This document shows, piece by piece, positions 15,428 through 25,387 of a stretch of 64,000 bases of DNA. The position numbers were made by a program, and so were the translations under genes. The stretch is from Pelagicoccus sp. SDUM812002. GTDB lineage: Bacteria; Verrucomicrobiota; Verrucomicrobiia; Opitutales; Opitutaceae. Below the pieces are notes generated by a model that did not search any database, had not been told where the DNA came from, and was given only the letters and a program-made list of their open reading frames with translations. Numbering within the stretch: the first letter of the stretch is position 1; each line of letters opens with the position of its first letter. The DNA lies in contig NZ_JARXHX010000012.1 of the NCBI RefSeq assembly GCF_031127835.1, positions 1-64,000 of the forward strand. Reading direction: 5' to 3'.

Positions 15428-15462
15428 CAAAAAAGGAGGCATCGCGTGAAGCGATACCTCCT
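15428..15462 (-). terminator. Terminator after the TonB-domain gene
   Basis: Minus-strand stem AGGAGGTATCGC/GCGATGCCTCCT with a 5-base loop and six T, 30 bases after the stop of the gene at 15492. Confidence 0.9.
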
Positions 15463-15491
15463 CCTTCCGAAATCCGAAGCGAGTGGACAAG

Positions 15492-15896
15492 CTAGAGGCT
15501 CGCCATTGCGGGCGTATCCATACCTTCGATTTCGAAGCTTACGGGGACCGTTACGGTTTGAGGAATTGCCACTCCGTCAACCGTTCCGGGTTGGAAGTAC
15601 CAATTCTTGACGGACTTAATCGCTGCCTCGCTGAATAGCCGATTGGAGCTTGCGAGCACCTTCACGTCGCTCACCTCGCCCGACTCATCGACGCGCAGCA
15701 TCAACAGAGCCTGACCCTGCTTGCCACGTTGCAACATCTCGGACGGATACTTCGGAGCAACAGATTCGAGAACGTAGGCATCAGTCCTACTTGGGAGGGC
15801 AAAATTCGATTCGGCCTCCTCGGCAGTTCCTGCGAAAACCGCTCCACAGGTCAATACCTGAGCAAGAGCGATGAGTGTAAGTTTCTTAAGTTTCAT
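15492..15896 (-). CDS. Periplasmic TonB C-terminal-domain protein
   Basis: A 134-residue protein with a Sec signal peptide (MKLKKLTLIALAQVLTCGAVFAG) and, at about 45-125, a TonB C-terminal domain: APKYPSEMLQRGKQGQALLMLRVDESGEVSDVKVL followed in family style by AAIKSVKNWYFQPG. There is no N-terminal membrane anchor or proline-rich spacer, so it is not a complete TonB. Such free domains are common in this phylum and of unknown role. Single gene with its own strong terminator; a similar but two-domain protein is at 51674. Confidence 0.82.
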   Translation of the reverse strand: MKLKKLTLIALAQVLTCGAVFAGTAEEAESNFALPSRTDAYVLESVAPKYPSEMLQRGKQGQALLMLRVDESGEVSDVKVLASSNRLFSEAAIKSVKNWYFQPGTVDGVAIPQTVTVPVSFEIEGMDTPAMASL

Positions 15897-16044
15897 GAGC
15901 TTGGGGTCCTTTCTAAGAAAGTTCTGTAACGTTTCCGTAACATATCGTCACATTCCCGTCACATACAAGTCACAATGGCAGTTTCAGGCAAAACGTAACA
16001 TTTGTAAGAAACTGCTTAACCGCTTGTCCTACCCTTGGTGGATA

Positions 16045-16077
16045 CAAAAAAGCCTCCGCACCTTACAGTGCGGAGGC
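16045..16077 (-). terminator. Terminator after the porin gene
   Basis: Minus-strand perfect stem GCCTCCGCAC/GTGCGGAGGC with a 6-base loop followed by six to seven T, 26 bases after the porin stop. It ends the nirA-flavoprotein-porin direction of transcription. Confidence 0.92.
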
Positions 16078-16102
16078 CCTATGAACCGAAAAAGTAGCAG
16101 AA

Positions 16103-17305
16103 CTAAAATGCGAGATTAGCCTCTAGCGTCAAAACCTGCTTGTCTGCGGTACCGTAGCTAACAGAAGCGCTTCCGTTGGAGCTGTAGTCGGCAAATTTTC
16201 CAATTAGGGTTACGTATTCGTTTAGCTTATACGATGCTACGAGATCAATCTCGGAGCCTAAGAATTCGCTGGAGCCAGCCGTATCAAAGCTGTGGTACAC
16301 AAGCTTGACCGGGACATCACCTGCCTTGAAGCCGAAAGCTAGGTAGTAGTCTTCTAGACCTTCCGGCAATCCGCCACCGAGTCCAAGGGAATTGCCAGCA
16401 AACGCATCGGCGAAACCGTTGAACTTGTGGACGGTCGCGAGAGGTGTGGTGAAACCTGTTACGCCGTCTCCGTCGAGGATCTCGACACCAGCAGTCAGAC
16501 TCATGCCGCTGAAGGCTGCGCCGAACTCGCCAGCGAGGTAGTCGACGTCGAAATCACGCACGCTACCTCCGTTGTCCATCTGCTTTGCGTAGCTGAAGCT
16601 GTAGGAATACGAAATGTCACCACTAGGAATCTTGCCCGCGCCGCGAATACCGTAGGTGTCGCTGGAGGACAGAACTGGACGGTCGAAGTCGAGAAGGTAG
16701 GCGTATCCCGTGAGCGTAAAGTTCTCGGTTAGCTTGCTGCTACCGTTAAAAACGATACCAGCGAGGTCTTGCGAAGTGGCATTCACGCGATGCACGGCAT
16801 CTAGGTATGCGAAGCTGAGTTTCGACTTATCGTCAATGGCGTAGCTGTAAGTCGCGGCGTCGAAGGTTTGGATGTTCTGCCTCCAACCGACATGGCCGAT
16901 GAAGCGCTGGTCGTCCAAAACGAAAATCTGCCGGCCAACCTTCGCTCCCTCGTAGCTGAACCAAACCTGGTTGAGCTCTGTGGTCGGCACATCGAGGCCG
17001 GGACGATCGTCGTCGTTGTTGAAGCTGAGGTCTTCCATTTCGACGAAGAGCTTCAAGCCTTCGTATTCGCCGGTCTCAAGCGCCAGCCGAGTGCGAACGC
17101 TGTAGCCGTTTATCTCGCTCGCAGGAGTTTCGTTGTACTCGTAACGAGCACGGACATTCAAAGAAGCCTTGCTGCCTTCCTTAAGACCATCGAGGACATT
17201 CGAGAAGGATTGTCCATGGGCCGCTCCCGCAGAGGCGAAGAGCGAACCGATTGCTAGTGCTTTGATCGAGCTCTGGGCGAGCTTCGCAAGTGACGTGTTG
17301 TTCAT
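16103..17305 (-). CDS. Outer-membrane beta-barrel porin
   Basis: A 400-residue exported protein starting MNNTSLAKLAQSS with a signal peptide ending at GAAHGQ. The mature chain is a run of amphipathic strands (for example ASLNVRARYEYNET, YSVRTRLALETGEYEGLKLFVEME) and ends in LTLEANLAF, the aromatic C-terminal residue expected for a Bam-inserted barrel. It resembles alginate-export/OprP-like porins of this phylum. The start at 17305 was preferred because a signal peptide follows directly. It lies 120 bases downstream of the nitrite-reductase flavoprotein gene on the same strand, so a role in nitrate or nitrite entry is plausible but inferred. Confidence 0.78.
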   Translation of the reverse strand: MNNTSLAKLAQSSIKALAIGSLFASAGAAHGQSFSNVLDGLKEGSKASLNVRARYEYNETPASEINGYSVRTRLALETGEYEGLKLFVEMEDLSFNNDDDRPGLDVPTTELNQVWFSYEGAKVGRQIFVLDDQRFIGHVGWRQNIQTFDAATYSYAIDDKSKLSFAYLDAVHRVNATSQDLAGIVFNGSSKLTENFTLTGYAYLLDFDRPVLSSSDTYGIRGAGKIPSGDISYSYSFSYAKQMDNGGSVRDFDVDYLAGEFGAAFSGMSLTAGVEILDGDGVTGFTTPLATVHKFNGFADAFAGNSLGLGGGLPEGLEDYYLAFGFKAGDVPVKLVYHSFDTAGSSEFLGSEIDLVASYKLNEYVTLIGKFADYSSNGSASVSYGTADKQVLTLEANLAF

Positions 17306-17425
17306 CTGTTTGTTTTCTATTTTTGCAGTCGTTGATATCTCGGGGCATGAGAGTCCCAGCCTCATCACTTTTCTGATGAGTAAAACTAATAACAATTGCT
17401 ACTATTCAGCAACAGTTCTAATTAA

Positions 17426-19135
17426 CTAGTAGACGTCGCGCAGGTACCGTTTAGATTTTTTCATAGCCTCCACGTAAGCCGCAGCTTCTTCTTCGGTCTT
17501 CTTTCCGTGCTCTGCGATCACATGATGCAGCGCTGTGTCCACGTCTTTTGCCATTCGGGACGCATCTCCACAAACGTAGAAATGTCCGCCCGTTTCGAGC
17601 CATTCGTATAGCTCGGCGCCCTTCTCTCGCATACGATCTTGCACGTAGACCTTTTGCTCTTGGTCACGCGAGAAGGCTGTATCCAGTTTCGTCAATACTC
17701 CACTGGCTTGGTATTCACTGAGTTGCTCTTGATAAAGGTAATCGGTCGCAGCGTGCTGGTCCCCAAAGAAGAGCCAATTCTTGCCGGAGGCCATTGTCGC
17801 CGCTCTCTCCTCGAGAAACGCTCGGAAAGGTGCGATCCCTGTCCCGGGTCCGACCATCACAACAGGAGCGTTCGAGTCTTGAGGCAGCTTGAACGTCTTG
17901 CTGTGGTGAAAGTAGATGCGCACCGGTTCTTCTCCAGTGTGATTCGCCAGGAAGTTTGAGCAGACGCCCTTCCGGGAGGCGCCATGCGCGTCGTAGCGAA
18001 CCACACCCACGGTCACATGCACTTCGTTCTGGTGCGCGCGAGGGCTGGAAGAGATCGAGTACAAACGCGGAGCGAGCTTACCCAGCAGAGCAAGCAAAGC
18101 TTCCGGCTTTTCAAAATTCAGAGGAGCCTCGGTCAAGAGATCGATGAACTGGCGCCCCCAAGCGTAGGCCTTGAACGCGTCCTTGTCGTCAGCGATTTCG
18201 ACAAGCTTTTGGCTACCGCTCAATTCCGCGTAGGTCTTGAGGGTTTTGAGAGTTAGATTCGTGACATCGTAATTCTCCGTGAGCGCTTTGCGAAGCGTAG
18301 TCCCCTCTACCTCCTCGTTGCCTGTGAAACCCGCTGCCTTAAGCAAATTTTCAACGTACTGAGAATCGTTTACCGGCAATACTGCGAGCGCATCCCCTGG
18401 CTCGTAGCTAAAGCCGGAGTCTTCGATAGAGATCTCCACATGACGCGTCTCTTTGGAAGACTCGTCACCATTCAAATTGTAGTTGTTTAGCAACTTCGCT
18501 GGGAATGGATTCTTTTTACCATACTCAGGCTCGCCAGACGAGGCAACCGCTTCGCCTGAGCCAGCGTTCGCCGCACCTGCGGCTTCCTCGACCGCCTTGA
18601 GCCAAGCCTCGAAAGCATCGTCGTAGTCCGCATCGCAATCGACTCGCTCCACGAGAGGGGTGGCCCCGAGAGCCTTGAACCGGAGATCGAGGTCGATGCC
18701 ACACTTGCAGAAATCCGGATAATTCGAGTCACCGAGGGCAAGCACCGAGTACTTCAACTTGTCGAGCTTCGGAGCATCGCCACCGAGCAACCAATTGTAG
18801 AAAGCGGCGGCGTTGTCGGGAGGCTCGCCATCCCCAAAGGTGGAAGTCACCAGCAGCAGGAGCGACTCGTCCGCAAGCTTGGTGATATCGTAGTCGTCCA
18901 TGTCATACACGGTTGGCAAAAAGCCCTTCGATCCGAGGGTCTTGGAAATCTTGCGTGCCAAACCTTCGCTATTGCCCGTCTGCGACCCCCAAAGGATGCT
19001 AACGGGCTTGGCTTCCATCACGACAGCGCCTTGCCCTACTTCCTGCGAAGAAAACATCCCTGCAAGGAAACCGTTGAGCCATGCTCGTTGCTCGACACTG
19101 AATGGAGCGCTATCTGGTATAAAAGGTGAACTCAC
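17426..19135 (-). CDS. CysJ-like diflavin reductase, electron donor for NirA
   Basis: A 569-residue protein with the CysJ/cytochrome P450 reductase layout: an N-terminal PFSVEQRAWLNGFLAGM helix, flavodoxin domain (~46-195; SILWGSQTGNSEGLA, TSTFGDGEPPDNA, LALGDSNYPDFC), FAD domain (~215-420; RLYSISSSP, GVCSNFLAN) and NADPH domain (~425-569; VMVGPGTGIAPFRAFLEER, FFGDQHAATDYLY, YVCGDASRMAKDV, ending RYLRDVY). It would pass NADPH electrons to a siroheme reductase. The gene starts 32 bases after nirA, so it most likely serves NirA rather than a sulfite reductase, which is absent here. Confidence 0.88.
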   Translation of the reverse strand: MSSPFIPDSAPFSVEQRAWLNGFLAGMFSSQEVGQGAVVMEAKPVSILWGSQTGNSEGLARKISKTLGSKGFLPTVYDMDDYDITKLADESLLLLVTSTFGDGEPPDNAAAFYNWLLGGDAPKLDKLKYSVLALGDSNYPDFCKCGIDLDLRFKALGATPLVERVDCDADYDDAFEAWLKAVEEAAGAANAGSGEAVASSGEPEYGKKNPFPAKLLNNYNLNGDESSKETRHVEISIEDSGFSYEPGDALAVLPVNDSQYVENLLKAAGFTGNEEVEGTTLRKALTENYDVTNLTLKTLKTYAELSGSQKLVEIADDKDAFKAYAWGRQFIDLLTEAPLNFEKPEALLALLGKLAPRLYSISSSPRAHQNEVHVTVGVVRYDAHGASRKGVCSNFLANHTGEEPVRIYFHHSKTFKLPQDSNAPVVMVGPGTGIAPFRAFLEERAATMASGKNWLFFGDQHAATDYLYQEQLSEYQASGVLTKLDTAFSRDQEQKVYVQDRMREKGAELYEWLETGGHFYVCGDASRMAKDVDTALHHVIAEHGKKTEEEAAAYVEAMKKSKRYLRDVY

Positions 19136-19167
19136 TTCAAAAATTGGTTGTAATTACTTATCGACTA

Positions 19168-20922
19168 CTAGTTCGCAACTGCGGCGAGCTCCCTAAGCTC
19201 CTCTATGCTGCGACTACCGGTGAACTGGACGAATGTCTCGCCCTCCTTGCGCTCTGCTAGGTAACGCTTCATGATCGTAGCGACGAGCGGCTTCACCTCC
19301 GTGAACGGAACGCTCTTAAAAACCTCCTTCGCGATCGCTTGCTCATTCTCGACGCCTCCGCCGAGCACGATGCTGTAGCCTTCGACGTTTTCGTCGCCGA
19401 CCTTCACCTTAACCGACTGCATCCCGATATCGCCGATGTAGTGTTGGGCGCAAGAGTGTTGGCAACCGGTCACGTGGATGTTGATAGGCTGGTCCATGGC
19501 GACTTCCTGCTTGAGATAATCGCCAAGCTCTACCGCGTTCGACTTCGTATCCGCAGAAGCATACTTGCAGCCAAAGTTTCCTGTACACGCGATCAATCCG
19601 CCAAGGATCGGATCCGCATCGCAATCGAAGCCGTGTTCCTTTATCTCCGAGATCGCCGTATCGACATCCTCGGTACGAACGTGAGGAACGAGAAGGTTCT
19701 GCCAAACCGTGAGACGGATCTCTCCAGAGCCGTAGCGGCGGGCGACCTTAGCTATGCCCCTCATTTGCTCCGGCAGCATCTTACCCACGGGAATGCGGAC
19801 GCCGATATAGTTGAGCCCTTCCTGAGACTGCGGATGTACTCCTAAGTGACTATGACGACGAACCGGGCGCTTGTAGTCGCAATCCTTCAGGTCCATCTTA
19901 ACGAAATTGAAATCAAGCTTCTTCTCCGTCTCCTCGACAAACTTCTGGTCCCCCCAGTCGTCGATCAGGTACTTGAGACGAGCCTTCTTACGGTTGGTGC
20001 GATCTCCGTTCTCGATAAATACGCGAATCATTGCAGCGGCCACCGCGAGGCATTGCTCCGCCTCGATGAGAATTCCGCAATCCTTGGCAAACTGCTTGTG
20101 GCCGGTGATCCCCGCTAACTGGACCCGAAAGTACACACCCGGCTTCACTGCTTGCCCTTCCCCTACTCGCACCGCGTAGAAAGCAATGTCGTTGGTATCG
20201 GCGCAGGCGCTCATGCGACCTCCGCCATCAAAAGAGATATTGAACTTACGCGGCAAACCGTAAAACTCGCGTGTATTCAAAATCAAGTGATGCATCGCCT
20301 TCGCAAGCGGCTGCACGTTGAAAATTTCCTCCGGATCGATTCCTGAAGTAGCCGAGGCGGTTATGTTACGCAGGTTATCTGCACCCGCTCCACGAGAGGT
20401 CAGGCCAATATCAACCAGCTTGTCCAAGACCTTAACTGCGTTGCGGGACTGAATCTCGCGCAACTGGAAATTCGCTCTAGTGGTGATGTGTGCATATCCG
20501 CCAGCCCATTCCTCCGCCATTTCCGCCATGCCGTCCATTTGATGGGCCCGCATAACTCCTCCTGCAATCCGGCAACGCAGCATGAAAGCTTCCTGGGCCG
20601 GAGATACGTTGAAGAGGCCATAGTACTTGATACGAAACATGTCCGCACCTTCCGGCAACTTATTCTCCACCGCATAACGGCAAAGGTCTTCGTAAGAATC
20701 CAATCCATCACGCTCGAACTTGAAACGCTCCTCCTTGCAGAGGTCTTCCACCGGAGTTCCATAGACAGTATCCACTTCTGCCTCTGCCGAGCCTGTATCG
20801 CTGGTATAACTACCGTCGGAAAGCTTACCGAGGAAAGGAGTGAATCCACGCTGTCCCGCACCTGCGAAGAATCCCGCGAGGTATTCCTTTTGCTCTAAAC
20901 TGAATGTCTGATTGTTGTTCAT
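19168..20922 (-). CDS. nirA: NirA-type assimilatory nitrite reductase
   Basis: A 584-residue siroheme/[4Fe-4S] reductase of the NirA family. Two NIR_SIR ferredoxin-like half domains alternate with siroheme domains; the cluster and siroheme cysteines are in [12 protein letters not shown] and [11 protein letters not shown] (C-x5-C ... C-x3-C). [16 protein letters not shown] and [15 protein letters not shown] are typical arginine/lysine substrate-site regions. It reduces nitrite to ammonium with six electrons. An N-terminal helix ([18 protein letters not shown]) closely resembles that of the adjacent flavoprotein, which suggests a shared docking element. A sulfite reductase role cannot be fully excluded, but context argues for nitrite. 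Confidence 0.9.
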   Translation of the reverse strand: MNNNQTFSLEQKEYLAGFFAGAGQRGFTPFLGKLSDGSYTSDTGSAEAEVDTVYGTPVEDLCKEERFKFERDGLDSYEDLCRYAVENKLPEGADMFRIKYYGLFNVSPAQEAFMLRCRIAGGVMRAHQMDGMAEMAEEWAGGYAHITTRANFQLREIQSRNAVKVLDKLVDIGLTSRGAGADNLRNITASATSGIDPEEIFNVQPLAKAMHHLILNTREFYGLPRKFNISFDGGGRMSACADTNDIAFYAVRVGEGQAVKPGVYFRVQLAGITGHKQFAKDCGILIEAEQCLAVAAAMIRVFIENGDRTNRKKARLKYLIDDWGDQKFVEETEKKLDFNFVKMDLKDCDYKRPVRRHSHLGVHPQSQEGLNYIGVRIPVGKMLPEQMRGIAKVARRYGSGEIRLTVWQNLLVPHVRTEDVDTAISEIKEHGFDCDADPILGGLIACTGNFGCKYASADTKSNAVELGDYLKQEVAMDQPINIHVTGCQHSCAQHYIGDIGMQSVKVKVGDENVEGYSIVLGGGVENEQAIAKEVFKSVPFTEVKPLVATIMKRYLAERKEGETFVQFTGSRSIEELRELAAVAN

Positions 20923-21001
20923 CGGTCGAAGGCAGAAGGAAGAGTTACAAAGGGGGTTTACTCATATTCTTCTGCTGTTTTTTCGTTATCATCGAGGATT
21001 T

Positions 21002-21017
21002 AGCATTCGCGATGCCA
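21002..21017 (-). promoter_or_regulatory. Candidate sigma-54 promoter of nirA
   Basis: Minus strand TGGCATCGCGAATGCT has GG-N10-GC spacing and ends GCT. It matches the elements before narK, nrtA, nasC, nirB and the NasS-like gene. Predicted start lies ~70 bases ahead of nirA. Confidence 0.55.
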
Positions 21018-21247
21018 ACCCCCTTGATCCGAGAGATGGGCTTCCCCGCAGGCAGCGAGCCAGCGGTCTCACCGATATCAAATCGCTCCCACAACCCTTC
21101 AACTGTAAGCAACTTACAAAGTTCTATAATACTAATCCGCGAAACCATTAAACAAATTTTGGTCTAAATTGATCGTATTTCACCGAAATAGCCTACCGCC
21201 GACTGCTTGATTTTAAATAACACTTTTTGATTCTGATCCCTATTTTC

Positions 21248-21262
21248 ATGAATTTCATTCAT
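21248..21262. promoter_or_regulatory. Palindrome ATGAAT-N3-ATTCAT upstream of nirA
   Basis: ATGAATTTCATTCAT, a 6-bp-arm dyad ~230 bases upstream of the candidate nirA sigma-54 promoter. The same dyad (different 3-base centre) lies upstream of nrtA at 45048, making it a candidate activator or regulator site of the nitrate genes. Confidence 0.5.
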
Positions 21263-21299
21263 GTATGCAAAAACGAGCAGGATTGCCCACCGCAGGGCT

Positions 21300-23528
21300 T
21301 CAAACCGAAGCAGACAGATCCGCCAACTGCAGGGCTACCGCACAGTGCTTGTAGGAAGGCTGACGCGAGTACGGATCGAAATCCGGCTTGGTCAAATAAT
21401 TGGTTTCAGCATAGTGCATCGGCATGAAAAGCTGCCCAACTTGGACGGTTGGGGTGACGAAAGCTTTCGCCGTGACCTCCCCTCGCCGTGAGCGGATCAC
21501 CACATCGCCTCCACTGCTCACGCCCAACACCTCGGCATCGTAGCTGTTCACCTCTACGTACGCTTCCTTCGGATACAGCTTCCGCAAAACATCGGACTTA
21601 GAAGTCCGCGTCTGGGTATGCCACTGGGCGGATGTACCGCGGCCGGTGAGCAGCACAAACGGATAGTCGGAACAAACAGGTTCCGGCAGCGGCTTCGGGT
21701 GATCGAACAAGAAAGTCGCCCGCCCATTACCATGAAAGAAAACACCATCCGAGAAGAGAGAACGATGCGTCTCCCCATCCTCCTCCTCGGAACGGTAGGG
21801 CCACTGGATTCCGCACTTCTCATCGATTAGATCGTAGCCATCTATTCCTGAAATGTCGCACGGTCGCCCTTTCGTAAGCTTGGTCAAGAGCTTGAATACG
21901 GTCTCGGGCGTCTCCCATTCCTTGAACATTTCACCGCAGCCCCAATAGTTCGCCAGAAGGCGGAAAATATTGAAATCCGACAAGGCCTGTCCGGGCGCTT
22001 TGCGAACCTTGCGCGTTCGACCGATTCGCCGTTCCGAATTGACAAAGGTTCCTTCCTTCTCGCCCCAGCCAGCCGCCGGCAAAACCAGATCTGCCAATTG
22101 AGCAGTTTCGGTGCTGTGGTACATGTCTTGGACTACCAGGAATTCAAGATTCTTAACCGCATCGCGGAACCGACTTTGGCCAATCCAAGAATGAGCCGAG
22201 TTGGTCGCAATTATCCAAAGCCCTTTGATCGTCCCGTTCTCGACACCTTGTACGATCTGATCGTACGCCCAGCAATTTTCGTTCGGGATTTTGGATACAT
22301 CGATTTTCAGAAGTCCAGCAACCTTTTCACGGTGGTCGTCGTCAAGGAAATCGTGCCCCCCCACTAAGCTGCTCGTATTTGAGAAAAGACGCGAACCCAT
22401 GGCGTTGCATTGTCCCGTGATAGAATTCGCTCCCGTGCCCGGACGACCGATGTTACCGGTCATCAGACAAATATTTATGAGTGACTGAGCGAGGCGAACG
22501 CCTTCGTAGCTCTGGTTGACGCCCATTGTCCACCAGATCGAAACTCGTTTTCCTGCCGCGATGCTATCGACTAAGCTACCGATCTCGCTGCGAGAAAGAC
22601 CACTCTCATTGGAGACCTTTTCTAGTGTGTAATCTTGGACGAAGGATTCAAAATCCTCGAAGCGTTCCGTGTGTTGCTCAACAAAATCACGATCAACGTG
22701 ACCACGTTCGATCAACTCTCGAGCGATCCCGTAAAAAAGCGAAAGGTCAGACTTCGGAGCGATTGCACAGTGTTGAGTCGCCGCATTGGCAGTCTCCGTG
22801 CGGCGTGGATCGACAACGATAATTTCAGGATTGTGGGGATTACGCATCACCCGCTGCCACATGATAGGATGAGCGATGCACGGATTAGCTCCCACAAAGA
22901 TCAATACATCAGAGTCCTCAAAATCTTGATACGAGTAAGGCGGAGCATCGAAGCCGAACGACTGCTTGTAGGCTGCAATCGCAGTTGCCATACACTGGCG
23001 TGTATTCCCGTCGCCATGACGGATCCCCATACCAAACTTACCAAGTGCACCCAAATAGCCGAACTCCTCGTTGGTGATCTGTCCGGTGCCGAGCCACGCG
23101 AGGCTATCCGCTCCGTGCTTCGATTGTATTTCCTTAAACTTCTTCGCGAAAGTCGATGCTGCAACGTCCCAACTCACGGGCTGCAGTTTTCCGCTCTCGC
23201 CTTTCAACAGCGGTACCGTCGCCCGGTCAGGGGCGTCCAGCACGCGGAGCGCCTCCCACCCCTTAGGACAAGCCATGCCTAGATTAACGGGGTACGACGG
23301 ATTCGCGCTCAGGTTGACGCCTTCTCCATCCTTCAAATGCACCTTTAAGGAACAACCCGTGGCGCAAAACCCGCACACGCTGTTAACCGTATTCGTAGGC
23401 TGGAGACGGCCCGGAACCTTACCGAGACCAAACCCACCCGGGTTAAGAACCAGATCCTTCGTCAGAGGCCCGCTCCACTCCCGCAACAAGCTGTTCTTCT
23501 TCGTACGTTCTGGTATCAAACCTTTCAT
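21300..23528 (-). CDS. nasA: Assimilatory nitrate reductase catalytic subunit
   Basis: A 742-residue Mo-bisMGD oxidoreductase of the Nas/Nap group. The N-terminal [4Fe-4S] motif is [16 protein letters not shown]...GMACPKG, followed by the molybdopterin domains ([56 protein letters not shown]) and the C-terminal dinucleotide-binding domain ([29 protein letters not shown]). It lacks the C-terminal BFD-like [2Fe-2S] domain of Klebsiella-type NasA, so electrons must come from another subunit. Its ATG overlaps the stop of the DmsB-DmsC-like gene (ATGA), tying the two together. No Tat signal, so cytoplasmic. Confidence 0.92.
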   Translation of the reverse strand: MKGLIPERTKKNSLLREWSGPLTKDLVLNPGGFGLGKVPGRLQPTNTVNSVCGFCATGCSLKVHLKDGEGVNLSANPSYPVNLGMACPKGWEALRVLDAPDRATVPLLKGESGKLQPVSWDVAASTFAKKFKEIQSKHGADSLAWLGTGQITNEEFGYLGALGKFGMGIRHGDGNTRQCMATAIAAYKQSFGFDAPPYSYQDFEDSDVLIFVGANPCIAHPIMWQRVMRNPHNPEIIVVDPRRTETANAATQHCAIAPKSDLSLFYGIARELIERGHVDRDFVEQHTERFEDFESFVQDYTLEKVSNESGLSRSEIGSLVDSIAAGKRVSIWWTMGVNQSYEGVRLAQSLINICLMTGNIGRPGTGANSITGQCNAMGSRLFSNTSSLVGGHDFLDDDHREKVAGLLKIDVSKIPNENCWAYDQIVQGVENGTIKGLWIIATNSAHSWIGQSRFRDAVKNLEFLVVQDMYHSTETAQLADLVLPAAGWGEKEGTFVNSERRIGRTRKVRKAPGQALSDFNIFRLLANYWGCGEMFKEWETPETVFKLLTKLTKGRPCDISGIDGYDLIDEKCGIQWPYRSEEEDGETHRSLFSDGVFFHGNGRATFLFDHPKPLPEPVCSDYPFVLLTGRGTSAQWHTQTRTSKSDVLRKLYPKEAYVEVNSYDAEVLGVSSGGDVVIRSRRGEVTAKAFVTPTVQVGQLFMPMHYAETNYLTKPDFDPYSRQPSYKHCAVALQLADLSASV

Positions 23529-25108
23529 CCGTTTAAACCTCCTGGCATCTTGGGAGCATTGACCGATTTGAAGTAGAGAACCCTCTCCAAAAGCTCGCCT
23601 GAACAAACGAGCATCAGCACCAGCAACCCACCGGCCGCTCCATCTAAGCTCGTGGCAGCCACAGCCGCCACGCAGGACAACGCGCCCAGCGACAATCTCG
23701 CTCGCCAAATCCCGCTTAAGGCAGTTGTCACTAATCCTTTACTGACTCGATTGTCGTCGAAGGACTCTTTCTCGACAACCATCTTCAGAACAACGATGCC
23801 CACAAAAGCAACGGCGATCCCGAGGGAAACGCCCCCGGCGGCGATCATTCCAAAAGCGAGTGCGCCTAAGAGAACCGAGCCATAAAACTTGGATAGCGAA
23901 TACGGCAGCCTCCAGAAGCTCCTCTGCGTATCCACATATATGTACACCGACGTGAAAACGCCCATTAAGCCTGAAAGCGCCGTAGCTACGACGGCCGCGA
24001 TTTTCAGTTCATCGACCCAAGCCAGCTCGCTCAGATAGCCAAATCTTCCAGCCAAGACCGCTCCTACCGCAATACAGGAAATAGCCGAACAGGCTCCCAA
24101 TATTACCGCTTCCCGACTTAACCAAGAACGGCGAAACCCGAGGAACACCCGCCAGGCCTTCAACGGCTGACCGAGGTGCAACGCGCTGCAAACCAGTCCT
24201 AGGTGAAACACGACCCAAGCTGCCAACAAGGAAGCGATCCCCGCACCCTCTTGCAAACGCTCCGACCCCAAGGCAGAGGCTACAAATCCTCCGACACCAA
24301 TCTGGCTCAAGGCCAAGAGACCGACCAGCGGCCAATGCGTATGCTGCACTCTCAAAACATGGGAATCTCCCGCCATCATGTTCTGCGGCAGACCTTTCTT
24401 CGAGATGTAACGCGTGGTAGGCTTGGTGTATCCAGGTTCTGGACTATCCGGCAAGAAGCTGTCCGCGTCCTTGCTGCGAGCAACCACCTCCTCCTTCTCA
24501 ACCGTCACAATCTTAATCGCTTCATGCGGGCAAGCCTGTACGCAAGCAGGAGCCTCGCCCGACGACAAACGCGAATGGCACATGTCGCACTTGCGCACGA
24601 TACCGCGTTTCGGGCTGAACTTCGGCACGTCGTAGGGGCATTTCAATACACAGTACTGACAGCCAATACATTGGTCATCCAAATGCAGCACGATGCCGCT
24701 CGCCTCGTCTTTCTCGTAAGCGTCGACCGGACACCCAATCATGCAAGCAGGCTCCACGCAATGATGGCAAGCAGTCGTCACCGTTTGAAGTGCCGGGCCA
24801 CGCTCTCCCTCGCCCACTAGCATTCCAATATCCCTCCACGTCTCGTTCTCATCGAGACCATTCAAGCTATGGCATGCGGTCACACAGCCCTTGCAGCCGG
24901 AACAACGGTCGAGATCGACTTGAAACGCATACTGCTCGCCCTTGCGAGGGGCAGACAGAGGAATGAGGTCCCCGAACGAGCCCGTCCGCTCAGCGGACGC
25001 CCGCTCAGCAGCCTCCGCTAAACGACCAACAGGTGTCTCAACCTGTTGCTGCTCTTCCAGCAGCATGTCTATGAGGGTCTTTTCCTTTAGCTCAATCAGT
25101 TCACTCAT
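23525..25108 (-). CDS. Fused DmsB-DmsC-like electron-transfer and membrane subunit for NasA
   Basis: A 527-residue fusion. Residues ~62-200 carry four ferredoxin-type cysteine groups: [37 protein letters not shown] and CDMC...CVQACP, as in DmsB. Residues ~245-527 are a DmsC-like anchor with about eight membrane helices ([59 protein letters not shown]). In DmsABC these are separate proteins that take electrons from menaquinol. Translational coupling with nasA implies a quinol-linked, membrane-tethered assimilatory nitrate reductase. Start at [10 protein letters not shown]; the upstream in-frame ATG lies before the candidate promoter region and was rejected. Confidence 0.88.
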   Translation of the reverse strand: MSELIELKEKTLIDMLLEEQQQVETPVGRLAEAAERASAERTGSFGDLIPLSAPRKGEQYAFQVDLDRCSGCKGCVTACHSLNGLDENETWRDIGMLVGEGERGPALQTVTTACHHCVEPACMIGCPVDAYEKDEASGIVLHLDDQCIGCQYCVLKCPYDVPKFSPKRGIVRKCDMCHSRLSSGEAPACVQACPHEAIKIVTVEKEEVVARSKDADSFLPDSPEPGYTKPTTRYISKKGLPQNMMAGDSHVLRVQHTHWPLVGLLALSQIGVGGFVASALGSERLQEGAGIASLLAAWVVFHLGLVCSALHLGQPLKAWRVFLGFRRSWLSREAVILGACSAISCIAVGAVLAGRFGYLSELAWVDELKIAAVVATALSGLMGVFTSVYIYVDTQRSFWRLPYSLSKFYGSVLLGALAFGMIAAGGVSLGIAVAFVGIVVLKMVVEKESFDDNRVSKGLVTTALSGIWRARLSLGALSCVAAVAATSLDGAAGGLLVLMLVCSGELLERVLYFKSVNAPKMPGGLNG

Positions 25109-25136
25109 TTCTTGAAAACCTCGATTGCCCCCTTCG

Positions 25137-25152
25137 AGCTGCCCACGCGCCA
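25137..25152 (-). promoter_or_regulatory. Candidate sigma-54 promoter of the DmsBC-like/nasA operon
   Basis: Minus strand TGGCGCGTGGGCAGCT with GG-N10-GC spacing, placing the start ~18 bases before the ATG at 25108. Confidence 0.5.
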
Positions 25153-25299
25153 AACCTAAGCAATGCTCCAATTAGTACATTTCTTATTTTTAAGCTTATG
25201 CATTAATTATTTTCATCTTTAAAAACTCCCCTCGAGTTAGATCTCTCCCAGGTGAATCCGAGCGTTTTTTTCTGCTCAATTGTTCGCACCCAAACAATC

Positions 25300-25315
25300 C
25301 GGCGCGAGAAACGCT
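25300..25315 (+). promoter_or_regulatory. Candidate sigma-54 promoter of nirBD
   Basis: Plus strand CGGCGCGAGAAACGCT, GG-N10-GC spacing, one mismatch at the first base from the other five copies. Predicted start ~62 bases before nirB. The same bases also form an AAACGCT/AGCGTTT hairpin with T-run (25309-25328), so an attenuator reading is possible. Confidence 0.45.
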
Positions 25316-25387
25316 CATTAGCGTTTTTATACTTTTATACATGTATCAGTATTTTCTTTCATCCTTAACTCGAACCCTTCTCATACC

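Noticed and set aside
17361-17380. Inverted repeat CTCATCA-N6-TGATGAG between the flavoprotein and porin genes as a terminator
   Set aside because: No T-run follows on either strand, so it is at best an RNA hairpin or operator.
20945-21148. 67-codon minus-strand ORF in the nirA leader
   Set aside because: It contains the candidate nirA promoter, has no recognisable motif and no ribosome site.
25279-25330. Antitermination leader before nirB (ATTGTT/AACAAT hairpin, then AAACGCT/AGCGTTT with T-run)
   Set aside because: Short stems and overlap with the candidate sigma-54 element make a NasT-type leader less likely; kept only as an alternative in the promoter entry.
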